A stretch of DNA of 5,928 bases, taken from NCBI GenBank assembly GCA_900555065.1, contig USJY01000096.1:1-5928 (forward strand). The letters are read 5' to 3'. The first letter of the stretch is position 1, and each line of letters starts with the position of its first letter. The translations under genes were made by a program, and so were the position numbers. Below the pieces are notes generated by a model. That model saw only the letters and a list, made by a program, of their open reading frames with translations. It made no database searches and was not told where the DNA came from. The stretch is from an uncultured Eubacteriales bacterium (GTDB lineage Bacteria; Bacillota; Clostridia; Oscillospirales; UMGS1783). Shown one piece after another: positions 1 to 5,341 of the stretch.

Positions 1-224
1 TTGGGATGGCTTTCTCCCTCAGAATTTACTGTCCAATATGTTTGACAAACCTACACCGCGATAAATTTTTCTTTTTTCTCTTGGTTCCCACGCCGGTTTT
101 TATGTGGAAGGGGCGAAAGCGGATCGCTTGGCAGACGCTTCGCCGTGTATGGTCGCGGGGCGTCACGCCGTACGCAGGGCGCGCCGCCGCACAAAAAAAC
201 GCGTTCGCGCACAGCCATACTGCG
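1..224. other. Left-edge non-coding stretch, no supported gene
   Basis: I see no believable gene here. Open frames that cross this stretch on the plus strand run antisense through the dehydrogenase gene to the right and look like shadows of it. Positions 1-100 are AT-rich with T runs, and 105-224 are GC-rich. The GC-rich part can fold weakly: an imperfect hairpin pairs about 112-121 with 136-144 (one bulge), and a short one lies at 159-169 (GGCG, three bases, CGCC). A perfect GTTTG-A-CAAAC palindrome lies at 40-50. The stretch lies downstream of the operon terminator and probably belongs to the 5' or 3' flank of a gene beyond the left edge. Confidence 0.6.
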
Positions 225-258
225 AAAAAAGGCCGCAGCGCCTGTGCTGCGGCCTTTT
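225..258 (-). terminator. Intrinsic terminator of the dehydrogenase operon
   Basis: The sequence pairs AAAAGGCCGCAG (227-238) perfectly with CTGCGGCCTTTT (247-258) around a short loop. On the minus strand the GC-rich stem is followed by a run of six T (230-225), the classic Rho-independent layout. It starts about 12 bases after the stop codon of the last dehydrogenase gene (270-272). This fits the end of a four-gene transcript. In the plus direction the stem is followed by TTTTATTGCGATTTTTT, so it could also stop transcription arriving from the left edge. Confidence 0.9.
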
Positions 259-269
259 ATTGCGATTTT

Positions 270-1439
270 TTACAGGCAGAGCCGGTACATCTCAATTATG
301 CTTTCCTTGTCGAAAATATGGATGTCGCCGAAAGGACCGACGTCGCGCAGGACCTTGTCGGCCATCTGCTCAAAGTGCTCGTCGCCGATGCCGATCTCGC
401 GCAGGTGGGTGGGCATGCCGATCTCCCGGAAGAACTGTTCGAGCGCGTCGATGCTCATCAGCGCCGCTTTCTCGTCGTCATTCTCCTCAATGCCGAACAC
501 GACGCGGCCGAACTTGGCGAACCGGTCGGGCGCGCCTTTATACAGGTAGCGGAGCTGCGCGGGCAGGATGATGCCGAGCCCCACGCCGTGGGTCACGTCG
601 TAAATGGCGCTCAACTCATGCTCCAGCCTGTGCGAGGTGGGGTCGCAGCCGCTGCCGAGATGGAGGATGTCCACGCAGGCGAAGGTGCTCGCGAGCAACA
701 CGGCCGCGCGCGCCTCATAGTCGCGCGGGTTTTTCATGACAATCCGGCCGTTGTCCACCAGCGCCTTGATGGCGGAAAGCGTCAGGTCGTCCTGCAGACC
801 GATGTGGTCCTGCTTGATGTGGTAGCTCCAGGACAGGTGGGAGATTGCGTCCACAATGCCCGCCGCCGTCTGCTTGGGCGGGAGCGTATAGAGCAGCTCG
901 GGGTTGTAGATGGCGAACTTGGGGAAGCCGATCGGGTCGTAAGCGCCGCGCTTGAGCTGTCCTTCGTCGTTGCTGATGATCGAACTGCAGTTGTACTCGC
1001 TTCCCGAAGCGGCGATGGTCGGGATCGCGGCGAGGGGGATGCCCCTGTCCGGCATCTTGCTGGCGTCCATGTAAATGTCCCACACGTCGCCGTCGTAGTA
1101 CATGCCGAAGCAGATGCACTTCGCGGTGTCGATGGCGCTGCCGCCGCCGACGGCGAGCAGGAAGTCCACGCCCTCTTTGCGGCAGATATCAATGCCCTTG
1201 CGCGCCAGGTCCACGCGCGGGTTGGGCTGCACGCCGGTCAGTTCCAGCACTTCGAGCCCCGCGCCCTTGAGGCTGTCCATGATCCGGCCGTGCAGGCCGC
1301 TTTCATAGATGTACGGGTCGCCGTAGTGGACCATGAGCACCTTGGTGCCGCCGTAGCGGACGACGTGCTCTCCGACCGTGGTTTCAAGACCCCTGCCGAA
1401 AATCATCTCAACGGGGTTATAATACTGAAAATTATTCAT
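270..1439 (-). CDS. Iron-containing alcohol dehydrogenase, fourth paralog (altered cofactor loop)
   Basis: A complete 389-residue protein of the iron-type alcohol dehydrogenase family, butanol dehydrogenase/YqhD-like branch, predicted to be cytoplasmic and to reduce an aldehyde to an alcohol with NAD(P)H. The N-terminal nucleotide-binding domain (about 1-185) carries GGGS at 98-101 and GSE at 146-148. The helical C-terminal domain carries the expected metal ligands Asp197, His201, His270 and His284, plus the conserved extra His274. It is oddly changed at residues 40-43: the YGGGS loop of its three sisters reads YGDPY here, with an acidic Asp41, which may change NADH/NADPH preference. It is the last gene of the operon, 17 bases after its neighbour and just before the terminator. 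The start is chosen from AGGAG at 1450-1454 (spacing 10) and alignment with the sisters. Its C-terminal end (EMYRLCL) resembles the third gene more than the first two. The substrate is unknown. Confidence 0.93.
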   Translation of the reverse strand: MNNFQYYNPVEMIFGRGLETTVGEHVVRYGGTKVLMVHYGDPYIYESGLHGRIMDSLKGAGLEVLELTGVQPNPRVDLARKGIDICRKEGVDFLLAVGGGSAIDTAKCICFGMYYDGDVWDIYMDASKMPDRGIPLAAIPTIAASGSEYNCSSIISNDEGQLKRGAYDPIGFPKFAIYNPELLYTLPPKQTAAGIVDAISHLSWSYHIKQDHIGLQDDLTLSAIKALVDNGRIVMKNPRDYEARAAVLLASTFACVDILHLGSGCDPTSHRLEHELSAIYDVTHGVGLGIILPAQLRYLYKGAPDRFAKFGRVVFGIEENDDEKAALMSIDALEQFFREIGMPTHLREIGIGDEHFEQMADKVLRDVGPFGDIHIFDKESIIEMYRLCL

Positions 1440-1449
1440 TTTTATATTT

Positions 1450-1454
1450 CTCCT
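1450..1454 (-). promoter_or_regulatory. Ribosome binding site of the fourth dehydrogenase
   Basis: AGGAG on the minus strand, 10 bases before the ATG at 1437-1439, in an AT-rich gap. The spacing is slightly longer than for the other three genes (6-8), so translation may be a little weaker. It fixes the start codon. Confidence 0.75.
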
Positions 1455-1456
1455 TT

Positions 1457-2620
1457 TTACAGGGCGAGCCTGTACATATCCTCAACCTGTTTTGCATCCA
1501 TGGGATAGAAATGTCCGAGCGGGCCGTTCAGCACGGCTTTTTCCGCCATTTCGGTCAGGCGGCTCTCGTCGATGCCGAGCTCCGGCAAAGTGGTGGGCAT
1601 ACCGATCCGCCTGAAGAAGTCCTCCATGCGCTCAATGCCGGCCTCCACCGTCTCGGCGGGGTTGGCGAAGTCGTATTCCAGATGGAAAACCCACTGCAGA
1701 ATTTTGGCGAGCCGCTCGGTCTTGATCGGCTTGAGGTAACGGAAATAGGCGAGAATCATCACGGCAAGGCCCGCGCCGTGGGTCACGTCGTAAATGGCGC
1801 TCAGCTCATGCTCGGACCCGTGCAGTACGCCGTCTGTCTGAATGCCGGCGTGCTGCGTTCCGGCCATGACGAGGGCTGCGGCCCAGCTGATCGTGGCGCG
1901 CACGTCGTAATCGTCGGGCGTCGCGAGCGCTTTCGGCGTGTATTTGATCACAGTGGCGACCGTGTCGGCGCACCAGCGTTCGGTGACTTCGCTTTCAAGC
2001 TTGTCGGCCAGAATCCGTTCAAGCGCGTGGGACATGATGTCCACGCACCCGGCCGCTACCTGATAGGGGGGCAGGGTATAGGTGAGTTCCGGGTTGATAA
2101 TGCTCACGTTCGGCCGGACATAGTTACCGCCGAAGCCGCGCTTGAGCCAGCCGTCTTCGTTGGTGATGACCGCGCCCTGGCTCACTTCGCTGCCCGCGCC
2201 CGCCATGGTGACGATGGTGAGCAGCGGCACATTGTTCTTCGGCACCGGCGCGCCTACGCACATCTCCCACGGGTCGCCCTCATACGGCACGCCGAAGCTG
2301 ATGCACTTGGCGCTGTCGATCACCGAGCCGCCGCCGAGGGCGACGATCGCGTCAATGCCGTTTCCACGGCAGATGCGTATGCCTTCGCGGCAGAGGGACA
2401 CGCGCGGGTTGGGCAACACGCCGCCCAGCTCGAACACAGTCAGCCCCGCCTGTTCCAGATACCCCTTCACCCGGTCAAACAACCCGGTCTTTTTGACCGA
2501 GCCGCCGCCGTAGTGCAGCAGCACTCTGGTGCCGAAAGCCCGCGCCTCTTCTCCGATCAAGGCCTCTTTGCCCTTGCCGAATATCACTTTTGTAGGCATA
2601 TAATATTCAAAGTTATACAT
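1457..2620 (-). CDS. Iron-containing alcohol dehydrogenase, third paralog (YqhD-length)
   Basis: A complete 387-residue iron-type alcohol dehydrogenase, predicted to be a cytoplasmic NAD(P)H-dependent aldehyde reductase/alcohol dehydrogenase. Visible motifs are YGGGS at 37-41 (cofactor side), GGGS at 96-99, GAGSE at 141-145, TLPP at 182-185, and metal ligands Asp194, His198, His267 and His281 with the extra His271. As I recall the family, E. coli YqhD has the same length and the same ligand numbers, which supports the assignment but does not prove the same substrate. A start 33 bases further upstream would overlap the previous gene and lacks a good ribosome site. The ATG at 2618-2620 has GGAGG eight bases upstream and matches the N-termini of the sisters (YxxPTKVIFGKG). 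It shares an almost identical 40-base block with the fourth gene and a 46-base block with the first. Confidence 0.94.
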   Translation of the reverse strand: MYNFEYYMPTKVIFGKGKEALIGEEARAFGTRVLLHYGGGSVKKTGLFDRVKGYLEQAGLTVFELGGVLPNPRVSLCREGIRICRGNGIDAIVALGGGSVIDSAKCISFGVPYEGDPWEMCVGAPVPKNNVPLLTIVTMAGAGSEVSQGAVITNEDGWLKRGFGGNYVRPNVSIINPELTYTLPPYQVAAGCVDIMSHALERILADKLESEVTERWCADTVATVIKYTPKALATPDDYDVRATISWAAALVMAGTQHAGIQTDGVLHGSEHELSAIYDVTHGAGLAVMILAYFRYLKPIKTERLAKILQWVFHLEYDFANPAETVEAGIERMEDFFRRIGMPTTLPELGIDESRLTEMAEKAVLNGPLGHFYPMDAKQVEDMYRLAL

Positions 2621-2628
2621 ACACAGAG

Positions 2629-2633
2629 CCTCC
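2629..2633 (-). promoter_or_regulatory. Ribosome binding site of the third dehydrogenase
   Basis: GGAGG on the minus strand, eight bases before the ATG at 2618-2620. It lies in the 16-base gap after the second gene and decides between this start and the longer frame that overlaps the preceding stop codon. Confidence 0.8.
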
Positions 2634-2636
2634 CGT

Positions 2637-3800
2637 CTACTTGCACAGCGCAAGGATTTCGCGCGTCTCTTTTTCTCCGAGCTTTACCATGTTCCCGTAA
2701 ACGCCGGCCTGCGCATAGATGCGCGCCGCAATTTCGTCGAACCTGGCGTCGTCTATGCCAAGCTGCGAAAACCGGGTCGGCATACCGATCGCGGCGATCC
2801 ACTGCTCAAAGCGGTGGATGCCCTCCAATGCGGTCAGACGCGGGTTTTCATGGTCGTACTCCACATCGAACAGGCGCACCGCCATCTCTGCAAAGCGCGG
2901 GATACACGCGTCCATGATATACTTCATCCAGCCGAGCAGGACGACCGACAGGGTCGCGCCGTGCGTCTTGTCGTAGATGCCGTCCACAACGCCTTCAATG
3001 ATATGGGTGGTGCCGTCGCCGGGCAGGCCGACGGTCAGGGTGGGGCAGCAGCACAGGGAACTGATCCACATCAGCTGTGCGCGCGCTTCGTAATCCTCCG
3101 GGTTTTCAAGCGCTTTGGGCGCGTACTTGATTACGGTTTTGATGGCGCCGGTCACAATTTTCTGCATCAGCTCATTTGTCCAGTCGTCGTTCAGATAGCT
3201 TCCGATGATGTGCGTGATCATATCGACCGCGCCGGCCGCCGTATACCATGGCGAAACGGTACAGGTCAGCTCCGGGTTGAGTATGGAGAATTTCGGGGCG
3301 GCCAGGGGCGAGGACTGGCCAAGCTTTTTATCCCCGTTTGTGATGACGAAGATACCGTTGTTTTCGCTGCCGGTGGCCGCCAGCGTCGGGATGGTCGCGA
3401 CGGGCAGCGCGGCTTCAGGCCGGTGCGCGCCGGTTACGATGTCCCACGGGTCGCCGTCAAAGCAGGCGCCGAGGGCGATGAGCTTAGCAGAGTCCATGGA
3501 ACTGCCGCCGCCGAGGGCGATGATGAAATCAATCCCCTTTTCCCGGCACAGGGCGATTCCTTCCCGGCAGAGTTCGACGCGCGGATTGGGCTGCGCGCCG
3601 CCCAGCTCGAACACGGCAATGCCCTCCGCTTCGAGCTTTTCGCGCACAAGTCCCAGCAGGCCGCTGCGCACAACCGAGCCGCCGCCGTAGTGCAGCAGGA
3701 CGCGGCTGCCGCCGTACTCGCGCACATATTTTCCGGCGTTCAGCTCTTCGCCTTTGCCAAAATAAAGTTTAATGGGGCTGTAGTAAGTAAAATCCAGCAT
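2637..3800 (-). CDS. Iron-containing alcohol dehydrogenase, second paralog (divergent active-site motifs)
   Basis: A complete 387-residue member of the same iron-type alcohol dehydrogenase family, predicted to be cytoplasmic. It keeps YGGGS (38-42), GGGS (97-100), ATGSE (142-146) and all four metal ligands: Asp193, His197, His266 and His280. Two motifs shared by its three sisters are changed. The histidine four residues after the third ligand is Gly270, where the others read HELSA. The TLPP segment reads TVSPW at 181-185. The stretch at 249-253 is also unusually cysteine-rich (LCCCP). The metal site is therefore intact, but catalysis or substrate choice may differ. The start at 3798-3800 has GGAGG six bases upstream; a start nine codons earlier would overlap the first gene. 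Its N-terminal half and its LCK C-terminus are closest to the first gene. The substrate cannot be read from the sequence. Confidence 0.92.
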   Translation of the reverse strand: MLDFTYYSPIKLYFGKGEELNAGKYVREYGGSRVLLHYGGGSVVRSGLLGLVREKLEAEGIAVFELGGAQPNPRVELCREGIALCREKGIDFIIALGGGSSMDSAKLIALGACFDGDPWDIVTGAHRPEAALPVATIPTLAATGSENNGIFVITNGDKKLGQSSPLAAPKFSILNPELTCTVSPWYTAAGAVDMITHIIGSYLNDDWTNELMQKIVTGAIKTVIKYAPKALENPEDYEARAQLMWISSLCCCPTLTVGLPGDGTTHIIEGVVDGIYDKTHGATLSVVLLGWMKYIMDACIPRFAEMAVRLFDVEYDHENPRLTALEGIHRFEQWIAAIGMPTRFSQLGIDDARFDEIAARIYAQAGVYGNMVKLGEKETREILALCK

Positions 3801-3806
3801 GTTGTT

Positions 3807-3811
3807 CCTCC
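3807..3811 (-). promoter_or_regulatory. Ribosome binding site of the second dehydrogenase
   Basis: GGAGG on the minus strand with a six-base spacer to the ATG at 3798-3800, inside the 17-base gap after the first gene. It is the reason for preferring this start over the earlier in-frame ATG at 3825-3827. Confidence 0.82.
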
Positions 3812-3817
3812 GTTTCG

Positions 3818-4990
3818 TTATTTGCACAGGTTGAGGATGTTGACAGTGTCCCGCTTTCCGAATTTCTGGATCTGTCCGTACTCGCCGAAGCGCGCATAGC
3901 AGCGTTCGGCGATCTCTTCAAAGCGGTCCTCGCCAATACCTGCTTCGGACAGCCGGACCGGCATACCCAGGCTCTGGAAGAACCGTTCCAGTGCGGCGAT
4001 ACCCTTTAACGCCGTACCCTCCAGGTCGTACGGGTCAATCTCTATGCCGAAAATGCGGTTTGCGAACCGGGCAAATGTCTCCGGTCTCTTTTTGTAGATG
4101 TACTTGAACCAGCCGGGGATGACGATGGCAAGTCCGGCCCCGTGCGTAATGTCGTACAAAGCGCTCAGTTCGTGTTCGACAATATGGCTTGTGCCGTCGG
4201 ACAGGCATCCGGTCGAAATCGAGCCGTTCGCAGCCATGGTCGCGGCCCACATCAGCTGCGCGCGCGCGTTGTAGTCGGTCGGGTTCTCCAGCGCTTTGGG
4301 CGCATACCTGACCACGGTGCGGATAACGCTTTCGCCAATGCTCTGCACAAAAAAGCTTTCAGTGTCGTCCGTAATATAGGCGCTGAGGGTGTGCGCAATG
4401 GTATCCACCGCGCCTGCCGCCGTCTGATAGGGCGGCAAAGTAAAAGTCGTCTCCGGGTTGAGGATGGAGAAGACTGGATAGAGGGACGGGTGGCCGTAGC
4501 CGAGCTTGAAATTCCCGTCCTCATTGGTGATGACCGAGCCCGAATTGCCCTCGCTGCCCGCAGCCGGAATGGTCAGAATCGAGCAGATGGGGAGTACGCG
4601 CTCCGGTTCCTTTTTCGCACCCGTGTAATAGTCCCACACGTCGCCGTCGCAGAACACGCCGAGACTGATGCACTTGGCGCTGTCGATTACCGAGCCGCCG
4701 CCGACGGCGAGAATAAAGTCCACGCCCTCTCTGCGGCAGATCTCAATGCCTTTGCGGCACAGAGACAGGCGCGGATTGGGCTGTACGCCGCCCAGCTCGC
4801 ACACGGTCAGGCCCGCGTCTTTCAGGTAGCGGAGCACGTTGTCGTACAGGCCGGTCTTTTGAATGGATCCGCCGCCGTAATGCAGCAGGACGCGGCTGCC
4901 GCCGTACTCCCTGATTCGTTTTCCAACCATAGGCTCTTCACCCTTGCCGAAGTAGAGCCTGGTCGGAATCTGAAACAGAAAATCGTTCAT
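3818..4990 (-). CDS. Iron-containing alcohol dehydrogenase, first gene of the operon
   Basis: A complete 390-residue iron-type alcohol dehydrogenase (butanol dehydrogenase/YqhD-like), predicted to reduce aldehydes with NAD(P)H in the cytoplasm. Motifs in order: FGKGEEP near 14-20, YGGGS at 38-42, GGGS at 97-100 followed by VIDSAK, AAGSE at 143-147, TLPP at 184-187, and ligands Asp196, His200, His269 and His283 with the extra His273 in HELSA. No signal peptide or membrane segment is visible. The frame stays open for 50 codons upstream of this start. I chose the ATG at 4988-4990 because GGAGG lies seven bases before it and the N-terminus then matches the three sisters. It heads four co-directional paralogs with gaps of 16-17 bases, and candidate promoters lie at 5090-5118 and 5295-5324. 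Which aldehyde it uses is unknown, since no substrate-producing enzyme is adjacent. Confidence 0.94.
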   Translation of the reverse strand: MNDFLFQIPTRLYFGKGEEPMVGKRIREYGGSRVLLHYGGGSIQKTGLYDNVLRYLKDAGLTVCELGGVQPNPRLSLCRKGIEICRREGVDFILAVGGGSVIDSAKCISLGVFCDGDVWDYYTGAKKEPERVLPICSILTIPAAGSEGNSGSVITNEDGNFKLGYGHPSLYPVFSILNPETTFTLPPYQTAAGAVDTIAHTLSAYITDDTESFFVQSIGESVIRTVVRYAPKALENPTDYNARAQLMWAATMAANGSISTGCLSDGTSHIVEHELSALYDITHGAGLAIVIPGWFKYIYKKRPETFARFANRIFGIEIDPYDLEGTALKGIAALERFFQSLGMPVRLSEAGIGEDRFEEIAERCYARFGEYGQIQKFGKRDTVNILNLCK

Positions 4991-4997
4991 TGCCTTT

Positions 4998-5002
4998 CCT
5001 CC
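4998..5002 (-). promoter_or_regulatory. Ribosome binding site of the first dehydrogenase
   Basis: GGAGG on the minus strand, seven bases before the ATG at 4988-4990, in AT-rich leader DNA. It fixes the start against longer in-frame alternatives upstream. Confidence 0.85.
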
Positions 5003-5089
5003 ATATATTTTAATTTTAGTGAAAACAATATAAAAAGCGACATGGAACGGGGGATGAGATTTAAACAGCGTCTGCTCCATGCCAGATCC

Positions 5090-5118
5090 AGTATAGCGCA
5101 TGGGTCTGCGGGGCGCAA
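5090..5118 (-). promoter_or_regulatory. Candidate proximal promoter of the dehydrogenase operon
   Basis: On the minus strand, TTGCGC (5118-5113) is followed after 17 bases by TATACT (5095-5090). The -10 box matches the sigma-A consensus at five of six positions, but the -35 box at only three. Transcription would begin near 5083, giving a leader of about 93 bases. The leader contains a weak inverted repeat (CATGGA/TCCATG, 5041-5046 and 5076-5081). It is the promoter-like site nearest to the operon. Confidence 0.5.
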
Positions 5119-5211
5119 GCGGGTCAAAAAACTTTAACATTTTGAAACAATAAAAAGAGATTAGGGACGTATATCCCTAAATTCCCGCATCTTCGGCAGC
5201 CGTTGACCCGC
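5119..5211. repeat. Perfect 9-base inverted repeat enclosing a smaller palindrome
   Basis: GCGGGTCAA at 5119-5127 is the exact reverse complement of TTGACCCGC at 5203-5211. In a leftward transcript these arms could pair as the base helix of a structure of about 93 bases, with the hairpin at 5161-5180 inside it. The arms could instead be two copies of a protein-binding site. I do not recognise a known riboswitch in the enclosed sequence. Confidence 0.5.
5148..5180 (-). terminator. Possible attenuator or operator: palindrome followed by a U-rich run
   Basis: TTAGGGA (5161-5167) and TCCCTAA (5174-5180) are perfect inverted arms around six bases. In RNA read leftward, a further U-G pair makes an eight-pair stem with a four-base loop. 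It is followed by UCUCUUUUUAUUG (5160-5148), which is terminator-like on the minus strand only. The stem has only three G-C pairs, so termination would be partial at best. The same sequence is equally good as a DNA operator for a dimeric repressor or activator, about 80 bases upstream of the proximal promoter's start. Confidence 0.4.
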
Positions 5212-5227
5212 GCCGCCTATTTCATTC

Positions 5228-5256
5228 TTGACAAAGCGCGCTGTTTATGAAAATAT
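5228..5256 (+). promoter_or_regulatory. Candidate promoter of ung
   Basis: A perfect TTGACA (5228-5233) is followed after 17 bases by AAATAT (5251-5256), a weak -10 box preceded by TG one base away (extended -10 style). Transcription would start near 5263, about 79 bases before the ung start codon. The -10 is poor (three of six), so the exact register in the AT-rich run is uncertain. Confidence 0.45.
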
Positions 5257-5294
5257 ATATACGAAAACTAATAAAATACATATTATATAAAAAA

Positions 5295-5324
5295 AGTATA
5301 GCATACCGGAAAACGCTGTGTCAA
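5295..5324 (-). promoter_or_regulatory. Strong candidate distal promoter reading toward the dehydrogenase operon
   Basis: On the minus strand a perfect TTGACA (5324-5319) is followed after 18 bases by TATACT (5300-5295), with TG one base before the -10 box (extended -10). This is the best sigma-A match in the window. Transcription would start near 5288 and run leftward through the opposing ung promoter. It would leave a leader of about 298 bases before the first dehydrogenase, containing the palindrome and the inverted repeat. It could alternatively make a separate short RNA ending near 5148. Confidence 0.6.
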
Positions 5325-5341
5325 GAGAGGCGGAAAGATAA

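Larger units (their letters stand above)
5226..5326. repeat. 13-base inverted repeat (one mismatch) flanking an AT-rich segment
   Basis: TCTTGACAAAGCG at 5226-5238 and CGCTGTGTCAAGA at 5314-5326 are reverse complements except for one position. They enclose 75 bases, much of it AT-rich. Each arm includes a TTGACA hexamer pointing inward. Part of the match is explained by the shared -35 consensus, but the flanking TC and AGCG also agree. Confidence 0.6.

Noticed and set aside
14..18. GGGAG on the minus strand as a ribosome binding site for a gene leaving the left edge.
   Set aside because: No ATG, GTG or TTG start lies within a usable distance inside the window, so it cannot be supported.
6..1508. 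A 500-codon open frame on the plus strand, and similar long plus-strand frames opposite the other dehydrogenases (for example 1511-2917, 2814-3899 and 4142-5137).
   Set aside because: They lie antisense to clear dehydrogenase genes. Such frames arise because GC-rich coding DNA lacks stop codons on the opposite strand. Their translations are low-complexity, rich in Ala, Val, Arg and His, with no recognisable domains.
584..4909. Repeated sequence blocks considered as a CRISPR array or mobile-element repeats.
   Set aside because: The blocks are parts of homologous coding motifs at matching gene positions, not regularly spaced repeats with unrelated spacers. No transposase or integrase is present.
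4991..5140. A 50-codon in-frame N-terminal extension of the first dehydrogenase, including an ATG at 5078-5080 about three bases after the predicted proximal transcription start (possible leaderless start, +30 residues).
   Set aside because: The internal ATG at 4988-4990 has a textbook GGAGG at seven bases and matches the N-termini of the three sisters. The extension has no ribosome site and no resemblance to the family.
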